Positions 41,618 through 53,600 of a stretch of 64,000 nt of DNA are shown here, in pieces. Position 1 is the stretch's first letter. Each line of letters starts with the position of its first letter. The stretch lies in the NCBI GenBank assembly GCA_964035795.1, contig OZ038324.1:3883854-3947853 (forward strand), read 5' to 3'. The notes under the pieces are model-generated. The model did not search any database, was not told the origin of the DNA, and saw nothing but the letters and a program-made list of their open reading frames with translations. The translations under genes and the position numbers were made by a program. Source of the stretch: Pterobdella sp. o SKG-2022. Its lineage: Eukaryota; Annelida; Clitellata; Hirudinida; Piscicolidae.

Positions 41618-44600
41618 TCATGGATACCATCTGGTTGAAATTGGACTTTGAAATTGAAAATTTGGTCTTGGAAACAAAGGTTGGGGGGCAGAACTGAAAA
41701 ATTTCATAGGAGGAACGTAAGAAATTCTGTTAGGTGGCTGGTTGAAAAATCTTTGCTGTCTCTGTGGTCTTTGTTGTCTCTGTGGTCTGGGTCTTTGTGG
41801 TCTGGGTCTCTGTGGTCTTTGTTGTCGTTGTGGTCTTGGTCTCATGGGTCTTTGTTGTCGTTGTGGTCTTGGTCTCATGGGTCTTTGTTGTCGTTGTGGT
41901 CTTGGTCTCATGGGCCTTTGTTGTCGTTGTGGTCTTGGTCTCATGGGTCTTTGTTGTCGTTGTGGTCTGAGTCTTAATGGACGTTGAGGTCGAAGAGGTC
42001 TTAAAGGTCGTTGCGGTTGAAATGGTCTTGGAGGCATGACAAATCTTGGGCCTCTCAAAGCGCCAGCAAAATTTGGTAATTGAGAAGGAATTCCTGGTAA
42101 AGCAGTTGAAGAAGAACCGAAAGCTTTCACAAGACCAAATATGATACCTCCAATTGCTGCTACGGCAGCAATGGCTCCTACAGTCGAACCTGCTATAATA
42201 GCTGTTTGGGATTGAGAAAATGTGCCGAGAGCAGAAAGTGTTGTAGTTATTTCATTACTAGCTGTGGTTGCCATATTTATAGTAGTAACTGTGATTGGTA
42301 TTGTTGTAGTAGCAACTGTTGTAGTTTTAGTTGCGGTCATAGGAGGTGTAGTAGTTACTGTTGTAGCTGTAGTAGCCGTTATGGCGGTAGTTTCAGTAGC
42401 CGTTATGGCGGTAGTTTCAGTAGATGCTGTTGGAGTTGTAGAAGCGGTCATGACAGATGTTGCTGTTGTGAGTGGTGTAGACGTTGTAGTTGTAGCTATT
42501 GTAGTCGTTGTTGCTGTGGTTGCGGTAGTTGCTGTTGTTGCTGTGGTAACTGTAGTTGCCGTTGTAGCTGTTGTAGCAGTAGTTGCTGTGGTAGCTGTAA
42601 TTGCGGTCGTGGCAGTAGTTGCTGTTGTAGCTGTAGTAGCCGTTGTAGATGAAGTTGTCGTGATTGCTGTTGTAGCTTTCCTAGCCGTTGTTACTGTAGT
42701 TGCTGTGGTAGCTGTTGTAACAGTAGTTGCTGTGGTAGCTGTAGTTGCCGTCGTTGCTGTAGTTGCCATTGTTGCTGTAGTTGCCGTTGTAGCTGTTGTA
42801 GCAGTAGTAGCTGTGGTAGCTGTTGTTGCCATTGTTACTGTGGTAGCTGTAGTTGCCGTAGTAGCTGTTGTAGCTGTTGTAGAAGTAGTAGCTGTGGTAG
42901 CTGTAGAGGCCGTTGTAGCTGAAATTGCTGTTGTTTCTAGGGTGGCTGTAGTTGCGGTCGTGGCAGTAGTTGAAGTAGTTGCCATTGTAGCTGTAGTAAC
43001 TGTAGTTGCCGTTGTTGCTGTTGTAGCTGTAGTTGCCGTTGTAGCTATTGTAGCTGTATTTGCCGTAGTTGCTGTGGTAGCTGTGATAGCTTTAAGTGCG
43101 GTCGTGGAAGTAGTTGAGGTAGTTGCAGTTGTAGCTGTGGTAACTGTAGTTGCCATTGTAGCTGTAATTGCCGTAGTTGTAGCTGTTGTAGTTGTAGTAG
43201 CTGTTATAGCTGTAGTTGCCATAGTAGCTGTGGTAGCTGTGGTTGCCATTGTTGCTAATGTAGCTGTGGTAGCTATGGTAGCTGTAGTTGCAGTTGTGGC
43301 AGTAGTTGCGGTAGTTGCAGTTGTAGCTATGGTAGCTGTAGTTGCCGTTGTTGCTGTGGTGGCTGTAGTTGCCGTTGGAGCTGTTGTAACTGTGGTAGCT
43401 GTAGTTGCTGTTGTAGCTGTAGCTGCCGTTGTAGCTGTTGTGGTTGCGGTTGTTGCAGTTGTAGCTGTTGTAGCTGTGGTTGCCGTTGTAGCTGTTGTAG
43501 CTGTAGATGCCATTGTAGCTGTAATGGTTGCGGTTGTTGCCGTTGTAGCAGTTGTAGCTGTAGTTGCCGTAATTGCTGTACTAACTGTTGTAGCTGTAGT
43601 TGCCGTTGTAGCAGTAGTAGCTGTTGTAGCAGTAGTAGCTGTTGTAGCTGTATTTGCGGTAGTTGCTTTGGTAACTGTCTTAGCTGTAGTTGCAGTTGTC
43701 GCAGTCGTTACAGTAGTTGCAGTTGTAGCTGTGGTAGCTGTGGTTGCCGTAGAAGCTTTTGTAGCTGTAGTTACCGTAGCTGTTGTAGCTGTAGTTATCG
43801 TTGTTGCTGTGGTTGCTGTAGTTGCAGTTGTAGCTGTTGTAGCTGTAGTTGCCGTTGTAGCTGTTGTAGCAGTAGTATCTGTAATAGCTGTAGTTGCCGT
43901 TGTAGCTGTTGTTGCTGTAGTTACCGTTGTTGTTGTGGTTGCTGTAGTTGCAGTTGTAGCTGTGGTAGCTGTAGATGCCGTTGTAGCTGTTGTAGCTGTA
44001 GTTGCCGTAGTTGCTTTGGTAACTGTTGTAGCTGTAGTCGCAGTCGTTACAGTTGTTGCAGTTGTAGCTGTGGTTGCCGTTGAAGCTGTTGTAGCTGTAG
44101 TTCCCGTAGTTGCTGTGGTAACGGTTATAGCTGTTGTTGCAGTCGTGGCAGTCGTTACAGTTGTTGCAGTTGTAGCTGTGGTTACTGTAGTTGCAGTTGT
44201 AGCTGTTGCAGCTGTTGTAGCTGTAGTTGCAGTTGTAGCTATTTTAGCAGTAGTAGCTGTGGTAGCTGTAGTTGCCGTTGTAGCTGTTGTTTCCGTTGTT
44301 GCTGTGGTTGCTGTTGTAGGTGTTGTAGCTGTACTTACCGTTGTTGCTGTGGTTACTGTAGTTGCAATTGTAGCTGTTGTAGCTAAAGTTGCCGTTGTAG
44401 CTGTGGTAACTGTTGTAGCTGTAGTTGCCGTTGTAGCTGTGGTAGCTGTAGTTTCCGTAGTTGCTGTGGTAACTGTTGCAGCTGTTGTTGCAGTCGTGGC
44501 AGTCGTTACAGTTGTTGCAGTTGTAGCTGTAGTAGCTGTAGTTGCAGTTGTAGTTCTAGTTGCAGTTGTAGCTGTTGTAGCTGTAATTGCCGTAGTTGCT

Positions 44601-47600
44601 GTAGTAACTGTTGTAGCTGTAGTTACAGTTGTAGTTGTTGTTGCTGTAGTTGCAGTTGTAGCTGTTGTAGCACAAGTAGCTGTGGTAACTGTAGTTGCCG
44701 TTGTAGCAGTTGTAGCAGTTGTAGCTGTTATAGCTGTAGTTACCGTTGTTGCTGTGGTTGCTGTTGTTGCAATTGTAGCTGTAGTAGCGGTGGTAGCTGT
44801 AGTTGCCGTTGTAGCTGTTGTAGCTGTAGTTGCCGTTGTAGCTGTTGTAGCAGTTGTAGCTGTTGTAGCTGTAGTTACCGTTGTTGCTGTTGTTGCAGTT
44901 GTAGCAGTAGTAGCTGTGTTAGCTGTAGTTGCCGTTGTAGCTTTTGTTGCTGTAGTTACCGTGGTTGCTGTGGTTGCTGTAGTTGCAGTAGTAGCTGTGG
45001 TAACTGTAGTTGCCGTTGTAGCTGTTGTTGCTCTAGTTACCGTTGTTGCTGTAGTTGCCGTTGTAGCAGTTGTAGCTGTATTTGCCGTAGTTGCAGTTGT
45101 AGCTGTTGTAGCAGTAGTAGCTGTGGTAACTGTAGTTGCCGTTGTAGCTGTTGTTGCTCTAGTTACCGTTGTAGCTGTGGTTGCTGTTGTTGCAGTTGTA
45201 GCTGTTGCAGCTGTTGTAGCTGTAGTTGCCGTTGTAGCTGTGGTAGCTGTAGTTACTGTTGTAGCTGTAGTTGCCGTTGTAGCTGTTGTTTCCGTTGTTG
45301 CTGTGGTTGCTGTTGTAGGTGTTGTAGCTGTACTTACCGTTGTTGCTGTGGTTACTGTAGTTGCAATTGTAGCTGTTGTAGCTAAAGTTGCCGTTGTAGC
45401 TGTGGTAACTGTTGTAGCTGTAGTTGCCGTTGTAGCTGTGGTAGCTGTAGTTTCCGTAGTTGCTGTGGTAACTGTTGCAGCTGTTGTTGCAGTCGTGGCA
45501 GTCGTTACAGTTGTTGCAGTTGTAGCTGTAGTAGCTGTAGTTGCAGTTGTAGTTCTAGTTGCAGTTGTAGCTGTTGTAGCTGTAATTGCCGTAGTTGCTG
45601 TAGTAACTGTTGTAGCTGTAGTTACAGTTGTAGTTGTTGTTGCTGTAGTTGCAGTTGTAGCTGTTGTAGCACTAGTAGCTGTGGTAACTGTAGTTGCCGT
45701 TGTAGCAGTTGTAGCAGTTGTAGCTGTTATAGCTGTAGTTACCGTTGTTGCTGTGGTTGCTGTTGTTGCAATTGTAGCTGTAGTAGCGGTGGTAGCTGTA
45801 GTTGCCGTTGTAGCTGTTGTTGCTGTAGTAACCGTAGTTGCTGTGGTTGCTGTAGTTGCAGTTGTAGCTTTTGTAGCTTTTGTAGCAGTAGTATCTGTGG
45901 TAGCTGTAGTTGCCGTAGATTCTGTGGTAACTGTTGTAGCTGTAGTTGCAGTTGTCGCAGTTGTTGCGGTTGTAGCTGTAGTTACCGTTGTTGCTGTGGT
46001 TGCTGTTGTTGCAGTTGTAGCAGTAGTAGCTGTGGTAGCTGTAGTTGCCGTTGTAGCTTTTGTTGCTGTAGTAACCGTAGTTGCTGTGGTTGCTGTAGTT
46101 GCAGTTGTAACTGTTGTAGCAGTAGTAGCTGTGGAAGCTGTAGTTGCCGTTGTAGCTTTTGTAGCACTAGTAGCTGTGGTAGCTGTAGTTGCCGTTGTAG
46201 CAGTTGTAGCACTTGTAGCTGTTGTAGCTGTAGTTACCGTTGTTGCTGTGGTTGCTGTTGTTGCAGTTGTAGCAGTAGTAGCTGTGGTAGCTGTAGTTGC
46301 CGTTGTAGCTTTTGTTGCTGTAGTAACCGTAGTTGCTGTGGTTGCTGTAGTTGCAGTTGTAACTGTTGTAGCAGTAGTAGCTGTGGAAGCTGTAGTTGCC
46401 GTTGTAGCTTTTGTAGCACTAGTAGCTGTGGTAACTGTAGTTGCCGTTGTAGCAGTTGTAGCACTTGTAGCTGTTGTAGCTGTAGTTACCGTTGTTGCAG
46501 TTGTAGCAGTAGTAGCTGTGGTAGCTGTAGTTGCCGTTGTAGCTTTTGTTGCTGTAGTTACCGTAGTTGCTGTGGTTTCTGTAATTGCAGTTGTAGCTGT
46601 TGTAGCTGTTGTAGTAGTAGTAGCTGTGGTAACTGTAGTTGCCGTTGTAGCAGTTGTAGGTGTTGTTGCAGTCGTGGCAGTCGTTACAGTTGTTGCAGTT
46701 GTAGCTGTGGTAGCTGTAGTTGCCGTAGATGCTGTGGTAACTGTTGTAGCTGTAGTTGCAGTTGTCGCAGTTGTTGCGGTTGTAGCTGTAGTTGCCGTTG
46801 TAGCTGTTGTAGCAGTAGTAGCTGTGGTGACTGTAGTTGCCGTTGTAGCAGTTGTAGCTGTAGTTGCCGCAGTTGCAGTTGTAGATTTTGTAGCTGTTGT
46901 AGCAGTAGTAGCTGTGGTAACTGTAGTTGCCTTTGTAGCAGTTGTAGCTGTTGTTGCAGTCGTTACAGTTGTTGCAGTTGTAGCTGTGGTAGCTGTAGTT
47001 GCCGTAGATGCTGTGGTAACTGTTTTAGCTGTAGTTGCAGTTGTCGCAGTTGTTGCGGTTGTAGCTGTAGTTACCGTGGTTGCTGTGGTTGCTGTTGTTG
47101 CATTTGTAGCCGTAGTAGCTGTGGTAGCTGTAGTTGTCGTTCTAGCTTTTGTTGCTGTAGTAACCGTAGTTGCTGTGGTTGCTGTAGTTGCAGTTGTAGC
47201 TGTCGTAGCTGTTGTAGTAGTAGTAGCTGTGGTAACTGTAGTTGCCGTTGTAGCAGTTGTAGCTGTTGTTGCAGTCGTGGCAGTCGTTACAGTTGTTGCA
47301 GTTGTAGCTGTGGTAGCTGTAGTTGCCGTAGATGCTGTGGTAACTGTTGTAGCTGTAGTTGCAGTTGTCGCAGTTGTTGCGGTTGTAGCTGTAGTTGCCG
47401 TTGTAGCTGTTGTAGCAGTAGTAGCTGTGATAACTGTAGTTGCCGTTGTAGCAGTTGTAGCTGTAGTTGCCGCAGTTGCAGTTGTAGATTTTGTAGCTGT
47501 TGTAGCAGTAGTAGCTGTGGTAACTGTAGTTGCCTTTGTAGCAGTTGTAGCTGTTGTTGCAGTCGTTACAGTTGTTGCAGTTGTAGCTGTGGTAGCTGTA

Positions 47601-50600
47601 GTTGCCGTAGATGCTGTGGTAACTGTTGTAGCTGTAGTTGCAGTTGTCGCAGTTGTTGCGGTTGTAGCTGTAGTTACCGTTGTTGCTGTGGTTGCTGTTG
47701 TTGCAGTTGTAGCAGTAGTAGCTGTGGTAGCTGTATTTGCCGTTGTAGCTTTTGTTGCTGTAGTTACCGTCGTTGCTGTGGTTGCTGTAGTTGCAGTTGT
47801 AGCTGTTGTAGCTTTTGTAGCAGTAATAGCTGTGGTCACTGTAGTTGCCGTTGTAGCAGTTGTAGCTGTTGTTGCAGTCGTGGCAGTCGTTACAGTTGTT
47901 GCAGTTGTAGCTGTGGTAGCTGTAGTTTCCGTAGATGCTGTTGTAACTGTTGTAGCTGTAGTTGCAGTTGTTGCAGTTGTTGCGGATGTAGCTGTAGTTG
48001 CCGCAGTTGCAATTGTAGATTTTGTAGCTGTTGTAGCACTAGTAGCTGTGGTAACTGTAGTTGCCGTTGTAGCAGTTGCAGCACTTGTAGCTGTTGTAGC
48101 TGTAGTTACCGTTGTTGCTGTGGTTGCTGTTGTTGCAGTTGTAGCAGTAGTAGCTGTGGTAGCTGTAGTTGCCGTTGTAGCTTTTGTTGCTGTAGTAACC
48201 GTAGTTGCTGTGGTTGCTGTAGTTGCAGTTGTAACTGTTGTAGCAGTAGTAGCTGTGGAAGCTGTAGTTGCCGTTGTAGCTTTTGTAGCACTAGTAGCTG
48301 TGGTAACTGTAGTTGCCGTTGTAGCAGTTGTAGCACTTGTAGCTGTTGTAGCTGTAGGTACCGTTGTTGCTGTTGTTGCAGTTGTAGCAGTAGTAGCTGT
48401 GGTAGCTGTAATTGCCGTTGTAGCTTTTGTTGCTGTAGTAACCGTAGTTGCTGTGGTTCCTGTAATTGCAGTTGTAGCTGTTGTAGCACTAGTCGCTGTG
48501 GTAACTGTATTTGCCGTTGTAGCAGTTGTAGCAGTTGATGCAGTTGTAGCAGTAGTAGCTGTGGTAGCTGTAGTTGCCGTTGTAGCTGTTGTAGCAGTTG
48601 TTGCTGTAGTTGCCGTTGTTGCTGTAGTTGCAGTTGTAGCTATTGTAGCAATGTTCGCTGTGGTAGCTGTAGTTGCCGTTGTAGCAGTTGTAGCACTTGT
48701 AGCTGTTGTAGCTGTAGTTACCGTTGTTGCTGTGGTTGCTGTTGTTGCAGTTGTAGCAGTAGTAGCTGTGGTAGCTGTAGTTGCCGTTGTAGCTTTTGTT
48801 GCTGTAGTAACCGTAGTTGCTGTGGTTGCTGTAGTTGCAGTTGTAACTGTTGTAGCAGTAGTAGCTGTGGAAGCTGTAGTTGCCGTTGTAGCAGTTGTAG
48901 CAGTTGTAGCAGTTGTAGCTGTTGTAGCTGTAGTTACCGTTGTTGCTGTGGTTGCTGTTGTTGCAGTTGTAGCAGTAGTAGCTGTGGTAGCTGTAGTTGC
49001 CGTTGTAGCTTTTGTTGCTGTAGTTACCGTAGTTGCTGTGTTTCCTGTAATTGCAGTTGTAGCTGTTGTAGCGGTGGTAGCCGTAGTTGCCGTTGTAGCT
49101 GTGATAGCTGTAGTTGCCGTTGTAGCTGTTGTAGCATTAGTAGCTGTTGTGGCAGTTGTGGCAGTTGTTGCGGTTGTAGCTGTAGTTACCGTTGTAGCTG
49201 TGGTAGCTGTAGTTGCCGTTGTAGCTGTTGTAGCAGTTGTTGCTGTAGTTGCCGTTGTTGCTGTAGTTGCAGTTGTAGCTGTTGTAGCAATGTTCGCTGT
49301 GGTAGCTGTAGTTGCCGTTGTAGCAGTTGTAGCACTTGTAGCTGTTGTAGCTGTAGTTACCGTTGTTGCTGTGGTTGCTGTTGTTGCAGTTGTAGCAGTA
49401 GTTACTGTGGTAGCTGTAGTTGCCGTTGTAGCTTTTGTTTCTGTAGTAACCGTAGTTGCTGTGGTTGCTGTAGTTGCAGTTGTAACTGTTGTAGCAGTAG
49501 TAGCTGTGGAAGCTGTAGTTGCCGTTGTAGCTTTTGTAGCACTAGTAGCTGTGGTAACTGTAGTTGCCGTTGTAGCAGTTGTAGCACTTGTAGCTGTTGT
49601 AGCTGTAGGTACCGTTGTTGCTGTTGTTGCAGTTGTAGCAGTAGTAGCTGTGGTAGCTGTAGTTGCCGTTGTAGCTTTTGTTGCTGTAGTAACCGTAGTT
49701 GCTGTGGTTCCTGTAATTGCAGTTGTAGCTGTCGTAGCTGTTGTAGTAGTAGTAGCTGTGGTAACTGTAGTTGCCGTTGTAGCAGTTGTAGGTGTTGTTG
49801 CAGTCGTGGCAATCGTTACAGATTTTGCAGTTGTAGCTGTGGTAGCTGTAGTTGCCGTAGATGCTGTGGTAACTGTTGTAGCTGTAGTTGCAGTTGTCGC
49901 AGTTGTTGCGGTTGTAGCTGTAGTTGCCGTTGTAGCAGTAGTAGCTGTGATAACTGTAGTTGCCGTTGTAGCAGTTGTAGCACTTGTAGCTGTTGTAGCT
50001 GTAGTTACCGTTGTTGCTGTGGTTGCTGTTGTTGCAGTTGTAGCAGTAGTAGCTGTGGTAGCTGTAGTTGCCGTTGTAGCTTTTGTTGCTGTAGTAACCG
50101 TAGTTGCTGTGGTTGCTGTAGTTGCAGTTGTAGCTTTTGTAGCTTTTGTAGCAGTAGTATCTGTGGTAGCTGTAGTTGCCGTAGATGCTGTGGTAACTGT
50201 TGTAGCTGTAGTTGCAGTTGTTGCGGTTGTAGCTGTAGTTACCGTTGTTGCTGTGGTTGCTGTTGTTGCAGTTGTAGCAGTAGTAGCTGTGGTAGCTGTA
50301 GTTGCCGTTGTAGCTTTTGTTGCTGTAGTAACCGTAGTTGCTGTGGTTGCTGTAGTTGCAGTTGTAACTGTTGTAGCAGTAGTAGCTGTGGAAGCTGTAG
50401 TTGCCGTTGTAGCTTTTGTAGCACTAGTAGCTGTGGTAACTGTAGTTGCCGTTGTAGCAGTTGTAGCACTTGTAGCTGTTGTAGCTGTAGTTACCGTTGT
50501 TGCTGTGGTTGCTGTTGTTGCAGTTGTAGCAGTAGTAGCTGTGGTAGCTGTAGTTGCCGTTGTAGCTTTTGTTTCTGTAGTAACCGTAGTTGCTGTGGTT

Positions 50601-53600
50601 GCTGTAGTTGCAGTTGTAACTGTTGTAGCAGTAGTAGCTGTGGAAGCTGTAGTTGCCGTTGTAGCTTTTGTAGCACTAGTAGCTGTGGTAACTGTAGTTG
50701 CCGTTGTAGCAGTTGTAGCACTTGTAGCTGTTGTAGCTGTAGGTACCGTTGTTGCTGTTGTTGCAGTTGTAGCAGTAGTAGCTGTGGTAGCTGTAGTTGC
50801 CGTTGTAGCTTTTGTTGCTGTAGTAACCGTAGTTGCTGTGGTTCCTGTAATTGCAGTTGTAGCTGTCGTAGCTGTTGTAGTAGTAGTAGCTGTGGTAACT
50901 GTAGTTGCCGTTGTAGCAGTTGTAGGTGTTGTTGCAGTCGTGGCAGTCGTTACAGTTGTTGCAGTTGTAGCTGTGGTAGCTGTAGTTGCCGTAGATGCTG
51001 TGGTAACTGTTGTAGCTGTAGTTGCAGTTCTCACAGTTGTTGCGGTTGTAGCTGTAGTTGCCGTTGTAGCTGTTGTAGCAGTAGTAGCTGTGATAACTGT
51101 AGTTGCCGTTGTAGCAGTTGTAGCACTTGTAGCTGTTGTAGCTGTAGTTACCGTTGTTGCTGTGGTTGCTGTTGTTGCAGTTGTAGCAGTAGTAGCTGTG
51201 GTTGCTGTAGTTGCCGTTGTAGCTTTTGTTGCTGTAGTAACCGTAGTTGCTGTGGTTGCTGTAGTTGCAGTTGTAGCTTTTGTAGCTTTTGTAGCAGTAG
51301 TATCTGTGGTAGCTGTAGTTGCCGTAGATGCTGTGGTAACTGTTGTAGCTGTAGTTGCAGTTGTCGCAGTTGTTGCGGTTGTAGCTGTAGTTACCGTTGT
51401 TGCTGTGGTTGCTGTTGTTGCAGTTGTAGCAGTAGTAGCTGTGGTAGCTGTAGTTGCCGTTGTAGCTTTTGTTGCTGTAGTAACCGTAGTTGCTGTGGTT
51501 GCTGTAGTTGCAGTTGTAACTGTTGTAGCAGTAGTAGCTGTGGAAGCTGTAGTTGCCGTTGTAGCTTTTGTAGCACTAGTAGCTGTGGTAACTGTAGTTG
51601 CCGTTGTAGCAGTTGTAGCACTTGTAGCTGTTGTAGCTGTAGTTACCGTTGTTGCAGTTGTAGCAGTAGTAGCTGTGGTAGCTGTAGTTGCCGTTGTAGC
51701 TTTTGTTGCTGTAGTTACCGTAGTTGCTGTGGTTTCTGTAATTGCAGTTGTAGCTGTTGTAGCTGTTGTAGTAGTAGTAGCTGTGGTAACTGTAGTTGCC
51801 GTTGTAGCAGTTGTAGGTGTTGTTGTTGTCGTGGCAGTCGTTACAGTTGTTGCAGTTGTAGCTGTGGTAGCTGTAGTTGCCGTAGATGCTGTGGTAACTG
51901 TTGTAGCTGTAGTTGCAGTTGTCGCAGTTGTTGCGGTTGTAGCTGTAGTTGCCGTTGTAGCTGTTGTAGCAGTAGTAGCTGTGGTAACTGTAGTTGCCGT
52001 TGTAGCAGTTGTAGCTGTAGTTGCCGCAGTTGCAGTTGTAGATTTTGTAGCTGTTGTAGCAGTAGTAGCTGTGGTAACTGTGGTTGCCTTTGTAGCAGTT
52101 GTAGCGGTGGTAGCTGTAGTTGCCGTTATAGCTGTGATAGCTGTAGTTGCCGTTGTAGCTGTTGTAGCATTTGTAGCTGTTGTGGCAGTTGTCGCAGTTG
52201 TTGCGGTTGTAGCTGTAGTTACCGTTGTTGCTGTGGTTGCTGTTGTTGTAGTTGTAGCAGTAGTAGCTGTAGTAGCTGTAGTTGCCGTTGTAGCTTTTGT
52301 TGCTGTAGTTACCGTAGTTGCTGTGGTTGCTGTAGTTGCAGTTGTAGATTTTGTTGCTGTAGTAACCGTAGTTGCTGTGGTTGCTGTAGTTGCAGTTGTA
52401 ACTGTTGTAGCAGTAGTAGCTTTGGAAGCTGTAATTGCCGTTGTAGCTTTTGTAGCACTAGTAGCTGTGGTAACTGTAGTTGCCGTTGTAGCAGTTGCAG
52501 CACTTGTAGCTGTTGTAGCTGTAGTTACCGTTGTTGCTGTGGTTGCTGTTGTTGCAGTTGTAGGAGTAGTAGCTGTGGTAGCTGTAGTTGCCGTTGTAGC
52601 TTTTGTTGCTGTAGTAACCGTAGTTGCTGTGGTTCCTGTAATTGCAGTTGTAGCTGTTGTAGCAGTAGTAGCTGTGGTAACTGTAGTTGCCGTTGTAGCT
52701 GTTGTAGCACTAGTCGCTGTGTTAACTGTATTTGCCGTTGTAGCAGTTGTAGCAGTTGATGCAGTTGTAGCAGTAGTAGCTGTGGTAGCTGTAGTTGCCG
52801 TTGTAGCAGTTGTAGCTGTAGTTGCCGCTGTTGCAGTTGTAGATTTTGTAGCTGTTGTAGCAGTAGTAGCTGTGGTAACTGTAGTTGCCGTTGTAGCAGT
52901 TGTAGCTGTTGTTGCAGTCGTTACAGTTGTTGCAGTTGTAGCTGTGGTAGCTGTAGTTGCCGTAGATGCTGTGGTAACTGTTGTAGCTGTAGTTGCAGTT
53001 GTCGCAGTTGTTGCGGTTGTAGCTGTAGTTACCGTTGTTGCTGTGGTTGCTGTTGTTGCAGTTGTAGCAGTAGTAGCTGTGGTAGCTGTGTTTGCCGTTG
53101 TAGCTTTTGTTGCTGTAGTTACCGTCGTTGCTGTGGTTGCTGTAGTTGCAGTTGTAGCTGTTGTAGCTTTTGTAGCAGTAATAGCTGTGGTCACTGTAGT
53201 TGCCGTTGTAGCAGTTGTAGCTGTTGTTGCAGTCGTGGCAGTCGTTACAGTTGTTGCAGTTGTAGCTGTGGTAGCTGTAGTTTCCGTAGATGCTGTTGTA
53301 ACTGTTGTAGCTGTAGTTGCAGTTGTTGCAGTTGCTGCGGATGTAGCTGTAGTTGCCGCAGTTGCAATTGTAGATTTTGTAGCTGTTGTAGCAGTAGTAG
53401 CTGTGGTAACTGTATTTGCCGTTGTATCAGTTGTAGCTGTTGTTGCAGTCGTGGCAGTCGTTACAGTTGTTGCAGTTGTAGCTGTGGTAGCTGTAGTTGC
53501 CGTAGTAGCTGTGGTAACTGTAGTTGCCGTTGTAGCAGTTGTAGCTGTAGTTGCCGCAGTTGCAGTTGTAGATTTTGTAGCTGTTGTAGCAGTAGTAGCT

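Noticed and set aside
42206..42652. Cys/Ser-rich open frame on the plus strand
   Set aside because: It is the antisense of the Thr/Ala repeat; the frame closes quickly elsewhere while the minus-strand frame stays open for over 22 kb.
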